From positions 1 to 64,000 of the forward strand of contig DWWR01000081.1 of assembly GCA_019119645.1 (NCBI GenBank): a DNA stretch of 64,000 nucleotides, in the 5' to 3' direction. Below, one piece after another: positions 42,023 to 49,981 of this stretch. The first letter of the stretch is position 1, and each line of letters starts with the position of its first letter. The notes beneath the pieces were generated by a model. It did no database searches and had not been told where the DNA came from. It saw nothing but the letters and a program-made list of their open reading frames with translations. Both the position numbers and the translations under genes were made by a program. The DNA is from Anaerobutyricum faecale. Its GTDB lineage: Bacteria > Bacillota > Clostridia > Lachnospirales > Lachnospiraceae.

Positions 42023-43750
42023 TCAGAAATTCATATTTGAAATATAAAGTTCCATAAACCGGGAATCAGAAGCCAGCTCTTTGTGCGTACAGATGTCCGG
42101 TATCTTTTCGAGCTTTCTCCTGCTGTCGGAATCCAGCAACACCATCTGCACACCTCTGCCGGCTCCGTTGCCCACAGAAATGATTTTGTCTCTCGCCACC
42201 GGCGGCAGCAGACCGATGGACAGCGCGTGATCCACATTGATATAATTTCCAAAAGCCCCCGCCAGCACCAGTGTATCCACCTGATCAGCTGTGATGCCAT
42301 ATTCCTCAAGAAGCGCCAGGCAGCCGGAACAGATGGAGCTTTTGGCCAGCTGAATCTGACGGATATCCTTCTGACAAAGATACACCGGATGTTCTCCCTC
42401 CACAAAATAAAAGGCCATATTATACTCTCCTTCTTCCCTGAGCCGCTGGCAGAAAGGACTTCCCGGATGTTCTTTTTCATACTCCTGCGCGGAAAGCAGA
42501 CGGCCGGTATCGTCAATCAATCCGACTTTCCGCATTTCCGCGACGGCATCCACCACGGCCGAGCCGCACAGCCCCCGGGGAGCGGAATCACCGATCACCT
42601 GAATCGTCACCTGATCATCATCCAGAGAAATGCTTTCCACTGCTCCTTTCTCTCCCCGCATGCCGCAGGCAATATTTCCTCCCTCCAGAGCCGGGCCGCA
42701 GGCTGTGGACGCCACCATAAATCCATGATGGTTCCCCACAGCGATCTCTCCGTTGGTCCCCAGGTCGACCATCAGATATTTCCTGTCATCCTCTTCCAGC
42801 GTCAAAAGCACCGCCGTCGTATCCGCTCCCACAAATCCTCCCAGCAGAGGCAGAAATTCCACCATCCCTTCGGAAGCGCAGTGAAGTCCCGCTTCCCGGC
42901 CGCTGGTCAAGATTTCTTTGGCAGTAATATTGGCAAAGGGACTTTTTCCCAGATTCACAGGATTGATCCCGTAAAACAAATGCTGCATGGTACTGTTCCC
43001 ACAGAGAACCACATGATAAAGATTCTCTTCCTCCGACATCTCCAGAGCCCGATCCAGAAGCTCATTGACGGTCTCCCGGATCAACTTCTGCATCTCTTTC
43101 AGATTATCCGGCCTTTCCTGCGCAAACATATTTCTGGAGATCACATCAGCACCATGGGTAATCTGCCGGTTGGCGCCGGATTCCGTCTTTATCAGCCGGC
43201 CGTTCACCAGGTCATACAGGTAACAGACCACCGTCGTCGTCCCGATATCCACCGCCGCTCCGAAGCAGACCTCTGTCCGGTCTCCTTCCTGGACATCGAT
43301 GATCCGGTCCCCATAATACACAAAAGTACATCCCTCAAAATCCGGGGCGGCGCTGAATTTCGCGAACTTCCGCATCACCGGTACAGACACCCCTGAAAGA
43401 AAGGCTTTGCCGCTTTCCGGCATCAGTTCTTCTTTTGTCCGGTACACCTTTTTCACTGACGGCGAAAACCTTACGCCGGACAGCTGACTTTCTGTTAACA
43501 CACTGCTTTCATGGAGATAATCCTTTTCTTCCAGATAAACCTCCTCGTCCATTCTTATCATTTCCCGGCACGCCAATACCTCTTCCAGCGTTCCATTTCT
43601 TTTTACTGTCACCCGGCATTTTCCGCAGACGCCCCGTCCGCCGCAGACCAGATTCAGCGGATATCCCGCTTTCTCACAGGCCCCAGCCAGAGTGCCGCCT
43701 TCCACAGTTACTATTTTATTCTGATTCACAAACCGTACGGTATACTGCAT
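42023..43750 (-). CDS. RACo-like ASKHA protein with ferredoxin domain
   Basis: The 575-residue protein has an N-terminal 2Fe-2S ferredoxin-like domain (LVCGGRGVCGKCRV and later LACRE, four cysteines) and an ASKHA ATPase-fold domain with VCFGAAVDIGTTTVVCYLYD, NRQITHGADVISRN, VVLCGNSTMQHLF, VDLGTNGEIAVG and LAGAFGNYINVD. This is the architecture of RACo, the reductive activator of corrinoid proteins, and of DUF4445 proteins. The ATG at 43750 follows GGAGG. No corrinoid methyltransferase lies in the window, but a cobalt/nickel ECF transporter is encoded four genes upstream on the same strand. Which cofactor protein it activates cannot be told. Confidence 0.9.
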   Translation of the reverse strand: MQYTVRFVNQNKIVTVEGGTLAGACEKAGYPLNLVCGGRGVCGKCRVTVKRNGTLEEVLACREMIRMDEEVYLEEKDYLHESSVLTESQLSGVRFSPSVKKVYRTKEELMPESGKAFLSGVSVPVMRKFAKFSAAPDFEGCTFVYYGDRIIDVQEGDRTEVCFGAAVDIGTTTVVCYLYDLVNGRLIKTESGANRQITHGADVISRNMFAQERPDNLKEMQKLIRETVNELLDRALEMSEEENLYHVVLCGNSTMQHLFYGINPVNLGKSPFANITAKEILTSGREAGLHCASEGMVEFLPLLGGFVGADTTAVLLTLEEDDRKYLMVDLGTNGEIAVGNHHGFMVASTACGPALEGGNIACGMRGEKGAVESISLDDDQVTIQVIGDSAPRGLCGSAVVDAVAEMRKVGLIDDTGRLLSAQEYEKEHPGSPFCQRLREEGEYNMAFYFVEGEHPVYLCQKDIRQIQLAKSSICSGCLALLEEYGITADQVDTLVLAGAFGNYINVDHALSIGLLPPVARDKIISVGNGAGRGVQMVLLDSDSRRKLEKIPDICTHKELASDSRFMELYISNMNF

Positions 43751-43902
43751 TTCTTCCTCCTGATTTTCTCTTTTCACCTGTCACATGAGAATTCATATTA
43801 TATAATACATCCGATTATATATTACATCAAAAATAATGTACAGACGGCGGCGCCTGTTCTCTCCGATTTTTCTTTCTGTCCCCAACAAAATGATCCCTCT
43901 GG

Positions 43903-43931
43903 TTGTTTTTCAAATATGAGAATGTTATAAT
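43903..43931 (+). promoter_or_regulatory. Promoter of the LOG-family gene
   Basis: TTGTTT (43903-43908) and TATAAT (43926-43931) are 17 bases apart. A small hairpin CTGTCTttaAGACAG lies in the leader near 43953-43967. Confidence 0.75.
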
Positions 43932-43992
43932 TTCGGTATGAATGTCTGTATCTGTCTTTAAGACAGACAGAAAAGAAATGGAGGTCCTGATT

Positions 43993-44556
43993 ATGGGTAA
44001 AATGACAATATGCGTATACGGAGCTGCCAGCAACAAAATTGATCCCGTTTTTATCACAGAAACGGAGAAGCTCGGAGAAGAAATTGCCCGTCGTCATCAC
44101 CAGATCATATACGGCGGAGGCGCCAGCGGAGTCATGGGGGCCTGTGCCCGGGGTGCTGCCCGTGAAGGCGGAACTGTCATCGGAGTGGTACCAAATTTTA
44201 TGGATGAATTCGAGATCATCAATAATAACTGTACTGAAATTATCCGGACAGAAACCATGAGTGAACGGAAAGATGTCATGGAAGACCACGCCGATGCCTT
44301 TATCATCGCTCCCGGCGGTATCGGAACCTTCGACGAGTTCTTTCAGATTCTTACCTTAGCAGAACTCGGAAGAAAGAACGCTCCCATCGTCATTTACAAT
44401 ACAGATGGCTACTACGACGATATGATTGTTTTTATGAAGAAATGTACAGAAAAAGGATTCATCCGGGAACGGGCGCTGTCTTTGTTCCGGGTCTGCACCA
44501 CCGCAGAAGAAGCGATAGACGCCATCGAAGAGATGAAAGCACAGAATAATTTGTGA
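43993..44556 (+). CDS. LOG family (cytokinin phosphoribohydrolase-like)
   Basis: The 187-residue protein has the LOG motifs YGGGASGVMGACARGA and IIAPGGIGTFDEFFQILTL, the PGGxGTxxE active site with Glu replaced in position by the following Asp-Glu pair. LOG proteins cleave the N-glycosidic bond of nucleoside 5'-monophosphates. The ATG at 43993 is chosen because GGAGG lies eight bases upstream; 17 more in-frame codons before it lack a site. Length fits bacterial members (180-190 residues). It is transcribed alone between promoter and terminator. The natural substrate in bacteria of this type is unclear. Confidence 0.92.
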   Translation: MGKMTICVYGAASNKIDPVFITETEKLGEEIARRHHQIIYGGGASGVMGACARGAAREGGTVIGVVPNFMDEFEIINNNCTEIIRTETMSERKDVMEDHADAFIIAPGGIGTFDEFFQILTLAELGRKNAPIVIYNTDGYYDDMIVFMKKCTEKGFIRERALSLFRVCTTAEEAIDAIEEMKAQNNL

Positions 44557-44575
44557 TAATCCGCGAACAAAAAGA

Positions 44576-44608
44576 GGGGATGTCCGGCTGACATCCCCGC
44601 ATTTTTTT
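44576..44608 (+). terminator. Terminator of the LOG gene
   Basis: GGGGATGTC (44576-44584) pairs with GACATCCCC (44590-44598), then seven T residues. It is close to the 3' end of the convergent cbiN gene. Confidence 0.9.
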
Positions 44609-44941
44609 CTAATCCTCTTTTTTATCTTTCTCCAGTTTATCGGTCCATTTCTTTCTCTCCACATAACGGCCCAGGACGAAGGCGACGATTCCCACTCCGA
44701 TACCGGTCTGCACACAGAAAATCAGACTTTCCACTTCTCCCGGCAGCTCTCCGCCCAGGGCGCTTTCCAGCACCGGCGTAAACCACGGTTCATATTCTTT
44801 TCCCTGAATCTCAGAAATCATCTGACTTCCCGCGTCATCAGAACCCCCGAACTCCGCATTCTTCAATGCAAACAAAGGAACGATGGCAATCAAAACGGCA
44901 ATGACCAATAAGATAATAACTGTTTTTGTATTTTTACTCAT
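44609..44941 (-). CDS. cbiN: Cobalt/nickel transport protein CbiN
   Basis: The 110-residue protein has two transmembrane helices (TVIILLVIAVLIAIVPLFAL near residue 8-27 and QTGIGVGIVAFVLGRYV near 75-95) and a periplasm-side loop with EIQGKEYEPWFTPVLESALG, a CbiN signature. CbiN helps CbiM load metal in the ECF transporter. It is the last gene of a cbiQ-O-M-N run, an order different from the common cbiMNQO. The ATG follows AAGGAG. Length and topology agree with the family. Confidence 0.92.
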   Translation of the reverse strand: MSKNTKTVIILLVIAVLIAIVPLFALKNAEFGGSDDAGSQMISEIQGKEYEPWFTPVLESALGGELPGEVESLIFCVQTGIGVGIVAFVLGRYVERKKWTDKLEKDKKED

Positions 44942-44987
44942 ATTTACTCTCCTTCCTCCGAAACAATGTCTTTCCGGCTTCCGCCAT

Positions 44988-45725
44988 TTAAAAACTCAGA
45001 CTTTTCAGCTCATTTCTGGCATAAGTTTCCAGGGCAATGACAATAACCACTGTCAGGATACCCTCGATGACCGCCAGCGGCACCTGCGTTGTGGCGAAGA
45101 TTCCCAGGAATTTTACAACAGAAGCGCCAAATCCTCCCACTTCAGACGGATAGGCTGCCGCCAGCTCCACGCTGGTTACACAGTAGGTAAACAGATCTCC
45201 CAGGAAGGCTGCCAGAAAGACAGTCACTTTTCTGTTGACGTTCATTTTTGTCAGGAGTTTATAAACTGCATAAGCGAGAATCGGTCCCGCGATAGCCATG
45301 GAAAAACAATTGGCTCCCAGGGTGGTGATACCGCCGTGGGCCAGCAGAATTGCCTGGAACAGCAGTACAATGATTCCCAGAATACTTGTGACACACGGTC
45401 CGAATAAAATCGCGCCAAGTCCCGTTCCGGTCATGTGAGAACAGCTTCCGGTCACTGACGGAATCTTCAGGGAAGAAAGTACAAACACAAAGGCACCGGT
45501 CAGCGCGAGGATCATCAATGTTCTCCTGTCTTCCTTTAACACCTTTTTAATATTCCAGATTCCGACAGCCAGAAACGGAATACACACAATCATCCAGAAA
45601 ATACAGTGGGCCAACGGAAGATAGCCTTCCATGATGTGCATGGCATTGGAAACCGGAGCCACCGCAAACAGCACCAACAGGGCAAATGCCAGAATACTTA
45701 ATTTCTCTTTTTTCTTTAATAACAT
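44988..45725 (-). CDS. cbiM: Substrate-binding membrane subunit CbiM
   Basis: CbiM is the S component of a cobalt or nickel ECF transporter. The 245-residue protein begins with a signal-like hydrophobic stretch, after which NAMHIMEGYLPLAHCIFW supplies the N-terminal Met-His metal-binding motif exposed after cleavage. Later PSVTGSCSHMTGTGLGAILFGP and QAILLAHGGITTLGANCFSM carry the conserved histidines. There are about seven helices. Coupling with cbiN and the CbiO/CbiQ module is clear from order and spacing. The His content does not let me decide between cobalt and nickel; the neighbouring RACo-like gene leans to cobalt. Confidence 0.95.
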   Translation of the reverse strand: MLLKKKEKLSILAFALLVLFAVAPVSNAMHIMEGYLPLAHCIFWMIVCIPFLAVGIWNIKKVLKEDRRTLMILALTGAFVFVLSSLKIPSVTGSCSHMTGTGLGAILFGPCVTSILGIIVLLFQAILLAHGGITTLGANCFSMAIAGPILAYAVYKLLTKMNVNRKVTVFLAAFLGDLFTYCVTSVELAAAYPSEVGGFGASVVKFLGIFATTQVPLAVIEGILTVVIVIALETYARNELKSLSF

Positions 45726-45761
45726 CGAATTCTCCTCCTTTTTCTTTGCACAGGCACGTTC

Positions 45762-46592
45762 CTACAGACGGCTTACCATCTGATCAAACTCCTGTATATT
45801 TTTAGGATAAAGTTCTCCATCAGGAACCATACCCTTTCGTTTTAAAATATCATAAATATCAAAAAGCACCGGATGCTTCAGATTTGCTCTTTTCAGAATC
45901 TCTTCCTGTTGAAAGACTCTGAGAGGGGTATCATCCGCAATGACCTTTCCCTGACAGAATACAATCACTCTCTCCGCCCAGCGGTAAGCAAAATCCACAT
46001 CATGGGTGGACAGCAGGATAGTTCTTCCTTCCTGTCCCATTTTCTGGAGCACCTCCTCCAGCATCTGTGCATTCAGCGGGTCCAGCGCCGCCGTCGGCTC
46101 ATCAAAAATAATGATCTCCGGCTCCATGGCGATGATATCTGCAATGCTGACTCGTTTTTTCTCTCCTCCGCTTAAATAGTGGGGAGGCCGTTCCCGGAAC
46201 TCGGAAATGTTCATATAATCAAGGGCTTTATCTACCCGGCGCTGCACTTCCTCCCTGGGCAGTTTCAGGTTCATGGGACCAAAAGACACTTCCGCCATGA
46301 CTGTGGAGGCGATAATCTGATTATCAGCATCCTGAAATACGATCCCCACATTTTTCCGTAAATGATTCAACCTTTTTTTCGTAATTTTTTCTCCGCGATA
46401 AATGATCTCCCCTTTATGAGGTTTTAACACACCGTTGATATTCAGAAAAAATGTCGACTTTCCCGCTCCGTTTGAACCCAGAACCGCGATTTTTTCTCCC
46501 TCATAAATTTTCAGATCCACCCCGTTTAACGCGTGTTTTTCGTCATTATAAGTAAAATGTAAATCCTTCACTTCCAAAATCGGGCTATCCAT
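45762..46592 (-). CDS. cbiO: ECF transporter ATPase CbiO
   Basis: The 276-residue ABC ATPase energises the CbiMNQ transporter. Walker A is AVLGSNGAGKSTFFLNI, the Q-loop is VGIVFQDADNQI, the signature is YLSGGEKKRVSIADIIAM and Walker B with switch His is IIIFDEPTAALDP and STHDVDFAYRW. The C-terminal region ends LYPKNIQEFDQMVSRL. The ATG at 46592 is favoured because AAAGGAAG lies about seven bases upstream; ATG 46625 and 46613 are also possible. It is 75 bases downstream of cbiQ and 36 before cbiM. Confidence 0.95.
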   Translation of the reverse strand: MDSPILEVKDLHFTYNDEKHALNGVDLKIYEGEKIAVLGSNGAGKSTFFLNINGVLKPHKGEIIYRGEKITKKRLNHLRKNVGIVFQDADNQIIASTVMAEVSFGPMNLKLPREEVQRRVDKALDYMNISEFRERPPHYLSGGEKKRVSIADIIAMEPEIIIFDEPTAALDPLNAQMLEEVLQKMGQEGRTILLSTHDVDFAYRWAERVIVFCQGKVIADDTPLRVFQQEEILKRANLKHPVLFDIYDILKRKGMVPDGELYPKNIQEFDQMVSRL

Positions 46593-46666
46593 TTTCTGCT
46601 TCCTTTCTTCCATCGTTCTGTCCATACATGCCCATCTCTTTATCCATTTTTTTCATCCGTCAATTT

Positions 46667-47578
46667 TCATAAAATCGTTCTGCTGGTCAGTGCCCATAAA
46701 GCAAATAAAAGAATCACGAACACCGCCGCCAGTATGATCTGCCTGCCTTTGACCGGTTTTTCTTCTTCCAGAAACCGAAGCTCCCCGTCGTAACACCGGG
46801 ACTCCAGCGCATTGTAGTAATCATTTCCCCGTTTCAGAGAAACGATCAGAAGATTACTTGCCACCTGCCCGAAAGAATAACAGGAGGTCTTAAAATCCAC
46901 ATAGCCCAGTCTTGACTCCGCCGAGTTTTTCATACGGCTGTGGGTATCCATCATGATGAAAATATACCGGTAAATCATATTCATAAGCTCAACCAGAACT
47001 TTGGGAATATGAGCCTTCCTGAGAACCGAAATCAATTCTCCCAGAGGCGTTGTCAGAGTCATCATATAAAGGGCGCTCACCGCTCCCAACGCTTTCAGGA
47101 TCAGCCCCGCAGCCCGCAGCAGGCTGGCATTGGAACAGTAAATGTAAAACAAATGGAAGATTCCCACATGATACTGTCCCGCAGGTTCCAGGGAAAAACC
47201 TATGGCAATGGCAGCGCTTCCGAACAGCAGAAACACTATCGGTATCAGCATCATAGAAATATAATGGTGAAAAGGAAGACCTCCCACAACCACTGTCAGA
47301 TATCCCATCATCAGAATCACCATGACAGAGACATATATATTATCAAGAATGATGCACAACAACAGACACAGGACCGCAAAAATCACTTTGAAAGACGCAT
47401 TCCATTGTCTCAGACCGGAAGCATAGGCAAAATAATCCACTGACAGGATAGAGCCGCCGTGCTTGTGCCCGATTCCTCCGTGTCTGTGCCCGCTGTTTTT
47501 CACTCTGCCTTTCCAGAATCCGTGGATAAACATTCCGACAGCAAGACAGACCAATGCTATTTGCACAAATGTATTCAC
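46667..47578 (-). CDS. cbiQ: ECF transporter T component CbiQ
   Basis: The 303-residue membrane protein couples the ATPase to CbiM. Hydrophobic helices and the T-component motifs are seen (MTLTTPLGELISVLRKAHIPKVLVEL with the Ala-Arg-type coupling helix, and SRLGYVDFKTSCYSFG). It starts with GTG at 47578, six bases after GGAGG. Between the first helix and the rest is a His-rich insert (NSGHRHGGIGHKHGG, about residues 28-42), which may hold metal ions outside the membrane. The start region is preceded by a near-consensus promoter (47809-47836) and a palindrome (47780-47798). Confidence 0.92.
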   Translation of the reverse strand: MNTFVQIALVCLAVGMFIHGFWKGRVKNSGHRHGGIGHKHGGSILSVDYFAYASGLRQWNASFKVIFAVLCLLLCIILDNIYVSVMVILMMGYLTVVVGGLPFHHYISMMLIPIVFLLFGSAAIAIGFSLEPAGQYHVGIFHLFYIYCSNASLLRAAGLILKALGAVSALYMMTLTTPLGELISVLRKAHIPKVLVELMNMIYRYIFIMMDTHSRMKNSAESRLGYVDFKTSCYSFGQVASNLLIVSLKRGNDYYNALESRCYDGELRFLEEEKPVKGRQIILAAVFVILLFALWALTSRTIL

Positions 47579-47779
47579 TGCATACCTCCACGCATATCAA
47601 CGAGAGAACATTAAATAAAATTCTTCTCTGTAAATATCGTTTTTATATTTATTTTTTGCTTAAATTATGGATATAATAGAAAATAGAAGTTAAATAGACC
47701 CTGCTATATACAAAACTGGAGATAACAGGCTGTAAATAAAATGATTTTCTAAAATAATTATTCGCACCGAACTGTCGGT

Positions 47780-47836
47780 ATTGATATATTCTATCAATTT
47801 CTGTTAAAATTATAGCACAGACATATCCATTGTAAA
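47780..47836 (-). promoter_or_regulatory. Promoter of cbiQOMN with dyad operator
   Basis: TTTACA (47831-47836) and TATAAT (47809-47814) on the minus strand are 16 bases apart. Just downstream, ATTGATA/TATCAAT (47780-47798) forms a 7-bp palindrome with a 5-base centre, in the position of a repressor site. I do not see the B12 box of a cobalamin riboswitch in the 230-base leader. Confidence 0.6.
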
Positions 47837-48013
47837 GAGAAATTTATTATCATTTTTAAACAAAACAGACAATTTAGTATAGTGTAGGTATGAAAAAATT
47901 TTAACTCTTGACATTTCTTAATATAAATATTTTAATAAAACAAATGATTAATAATAATTTAATGTTTATTTCATTGAAAATTTGTTCATAGTATTATATT
48001 ATAAAAACACGAA

Positions 48014-48037
48014 GTAAAGTTTTCCATACTACTTTAC
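48014..48037 (+). promoter_or_regulatory. Inverted repeat upstream of the BlaI-type gene
   Basis: GTAAAGT (48014-48020) and ACTTTAC (48031-48037) flank a 10-base spacer. It lies 25 bases before the start codon and close downstream of an AT-rich -10 like stretch (tattatattataa, about 47993-48005). BlaI/MecI regulators usually bind such dyads and control themselves. Confidence 0.55.
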
Positions 48038-48061
48038 ATTTTAGAAGGGACTGATTATTAC

Positions 48062-48490
48062 ATGAGACAAAAAACTAAAAAACTAACAGATAGCGAAAAA
48101 CAGGTTCTTGATCTCCTCTGGGACAGTGAAGAACCATTAACATCCACCGAGATTGTGAAATTATGTGCCGGACGCACATGGAAACCAAGTTACATCCACA
48201 TCATGATCAACTCTTTATTAAAGAAAGAAATGATCAAAGTGGCAGGATTCAAAAAGACGACCAAGAATTATGCACGTACCTTTGAACCAACCATGACGAG
48301 AGACCAGTGGAGCCTCTTCCAGGTAAAACAGGACCAGAAGTCCGCCTCATCAGCTCTGTCTCACCTTTTTACCGCCCTGGTAGAAGAAGAAACTGACGCC
48401 GATCTCCTGGACGAGCTGTCCGTAATCCTTGATAACAGGAGACGGGAACTGAGAATGCAAAAAGAATCCGAATCTGATTCTTCTCTGTAG
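48062..48490 (+). CDS. BlaI/MecI/CopY family repressor
   Basis: The 142-residue regulator has the family's winged-helix start (KLTDSEKQVLDLLWDSEEPL, then STEIVKLCAGRTWKPSYIHIMINSLLKKEMI) and a C-terminal dimerisation helix (ALVEEETDADLLDELSVILDN). Such proteins repress beta-lactamase, copper or other genes and are inactivated by cleavage. No BlaR1/MecR1 sensor protease and no ATPase gene is next to it, so the target is probably elsewhere or it is this gene itself (dyad at 48014-48037). The ATG follows AGAAGGGA. It is followed by a structured RNA region and a terminator on the same strand. Confidence 0.9.
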   Translation: MRQKTKKLTDSEKQVLDLLWDSEEPLTSTEIVKLCAGRTWKPSYIHIMINSLLKKEMIKVAGFKKTTKNYARTFEPTMTRDQWSLFQVKQDQKSASSALSHLFTALVEEETDADLLDELSVILDNRRRELRMQKESESDSSL

Positions 48491-48531
48491 TCTCTCCCAT
48501 CATACGATCACTGAATACTATAAATAATGAA

Positions 48532-48665
48532 AGCCGCTGCAGGCGTATGCCCTCCATAAAATACAGCTGATATGATCGTTTATCTTCCATCCGGAACTGC
48601 AGCCATCAAAGCTGCCATCAGCTATATTTCACAGGGACACTCCGTTTGCAGCGGCTCCCTTTTTC
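48532..48665 (+). ncRNA. Candidate structured RNA downstream of the BlaI-type gene
   Basis: Nested pairings cover about 130 bases: AGCCGCTGCA (48532-48541) with TGCAGCGGCT (48647-48656), then AGCTGAT (48565-48571) with ATCAGCT (48617-48623) preceded by AAATA/TATTT, and a terminal GCAGC/GCTGC hairpin (48599-48615). A T-rich run follows. No ORF of quality lies inside, and I cannot match it to a known RNA class. It could be an sRNA or an unusual 3' UTR. Confidence 0.5.
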
Positions 48666-48682
48666 TTTTCAGAATATTTTTG

Positions 48683-48707
48683 CCGTATTCCTTTACGGTA
48701 TTTTTTT
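48683..48707 (+). terminator. Plus-strand terminator
   Basis: CCGTA (48683-48687) pairs with TACGG (48694-48698) over a six-base loop and is followed by seven T residues. It ends transcription coming from the BlaI gene and the structured region, just before the end of the convergent sulfotransferase-like gene. Confidence 0.7.
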
Positions 48708-48713
48708 ACTTCT

Positions 48714-49871
48714 CTACTTCTTTCCTTTTAATCCTGAGAGCACAGACCGGAGAGGATTCCTTCCGCCGGATGGTTTGGCGTCAAGCTTTTTTTTACACTC
48801 TGCCAGCTCCTTTTTCATATCCTGGATCTGCGTCTGCAGTTCACGGTTCTCCTGACGAAGCTGAACGGTCACGCGCCCGATCAGACTGATGATATCCTGC
48901 TCCATCTCTGTGTGGTCGAGAACCCATTTCTTATTCTTAGAAAAGTCCATATCGAATAAGTCTTCATCTTTGCCGAAGTATTCCTGCATGAGCTTTCGGT
49001 TGCCCTCCCGGTACTTCTCCATGAACTGCCGCGCCTCCTCGGCGGAGAACATAGTTTCTCCTTTAAGATCCGTATGATTATCAGAGATTTCCCGGACAAT
49101 TCTCTTAAAGAACAGACGGTCATGCTTGTTCATATTGAGCATATTCAGAATACGCTTGATCTCATGGGAATTGCCAAACAGGCTGTTATTCCGTTTTCCC
49201 TCAGAAATCACAAAACGGCTGTCATATCTGACTCCAAGAGCTTCCATGAAATCTTCATAGATGGAACCGTTTTTAAAATACTGTTTTCCAAAGCGGCGGA
49301 TGATGATATTTTCCTTGCCCAAAACAGCCTCGATCTTCTTGATGGCGCCGTAATAATCAAACTCCAGCTGAGATGGGTCGCTGACAAACTCCTCCCAGGA
49401 AGAGGTGGAATAGATTCTTCTTCCAACTTTAACCTTCTGCTTCCACCAGGAGTCGGCCAGACTGTCCTGTCGTCTCAGATACACGATAATCTTTACGCCG
49501 TATCCATGTTCTTCCGCTTCCTGGCGAATTTGCTCCCAGATATAAGGCTTGCCTCTCCGGAAAGCCGCGCTCCAGGTAGCCTCTTCAGATAAGATGACAT
49601 TGTCAAACTTGCGGAAGTTCTCAAGTACCATATCCATTCCCTGACGGAAATACTTCTCTTCCTCCAGCTTATTTCTCTTATCTTTCTTGCTGGAAGAAAC
49701 CCATCCGAGGAATGAGCCGTTTCTTGTGATGCTTACGCCTTTAAATTTGTGAGGAAAAATCGGATAGCAATATCCCTGCTCTTCCAGAATCTTTTCATTC
49801 TCATCACAGAAATGCTGAAGAGAGGTTGTCGCCGTCTTCGGTGTTCCTATATGAATATATAAAGTTTTCAT
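48714..49871 (-). CDS. Sulfotransferase-like protein 2
   Basis: The 385-residue protein starts KTLYIHIGTPKTATTSLQHF, the PAPS-binding loop, and has VIVYLRRQDSLADSWWKQKV for the 3'-phosphate site and LSEEATWSAAF for a likely acceptor-site strand. It matches protein 3 along its full length and protein 1 over the first two thirds. The C-terminal 50 residues form a coiled coil with a basic end (SVLSGLKGKK). There is no signal peptide. It is preceded by its own promoter with a 13-bp palindrome (49921-49965) and lies 111 bases after the orphan response regulator on the same strand. The acceptor is unknown. Confidence 0.82.
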   Translation of the reverse strand: MKTLYIHIGTPKTATTSLQHFCDENEKILEEQGYCYPIFPHKFKGVSITRNGSFLGWVSSSKKDKRNKLEEEKYFRQGMDMVLENFRKFDNVILSEEATWSAAFRRGKPYIWEQIRQEAEEHGYGVKIIVYLRRQDSLADSWWKQKVKVGRRIYSTSSWEEFVSDPSQLEFDYYGAIKKIEAVLGKENIIIRRFGKQYFKNGSIYEDFMEALGVRYDSRFVISEGKRNNSLFGNSHEIKRILNMLNMNKHDRLFFKRIVREISDNHTDLKGETMFSAEEARQFMEKYREGNRKLMQEYFGKDEDLFDMDFSKNKKWVLDHTEMEQDIISLIGRVTVQLRQENRELQTQIQDMKKELAECKKKLDAKPSGGRNPLRSVLSGLKGKK

Positions 49872-49920
49872 CTTGCTGACCCTTTCTTTTTCATCATTTT
49901 CCCCGCTTTTCTATACAGAG

Positions 49921-49965
49921 AATTAAATTATAAATAGATTATAATTTAATTTTCTGAAAATGCAA
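49921..49965 (-). promoter_or_regulatory. Promoter of sulfotransferase 2 with 13-bp palindrome
   Basis: On the minus strand TTGCAT (49960-49965) and TATAAT (49938-49943) are 16 bases apart. A perfect 13-base inverted repeat (49921-49933 and 49939-49951, 5-base centre) spans the -10 and the start site, an operator position. Confidence 0.65.
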
Positions 49966-49981
49966 ACAATAAAATATATTT

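Noticed and set aside
42083..43396. A plus-strand open frame of 437 codons opposite the RACo-like gene
   Set aside because: It mirrors a well-supported gene, is rich in His, Gln and Arg as reverse frames of such genes often are, and has no ribosome site or family match.
47579..47808. Cobalamin or NiCo riboswitch before cbiQ
   Set aside because: I looked for the B12 box and for the NiCo conserved sequence and found neither; the region is AT-rich with a small palindrome only.
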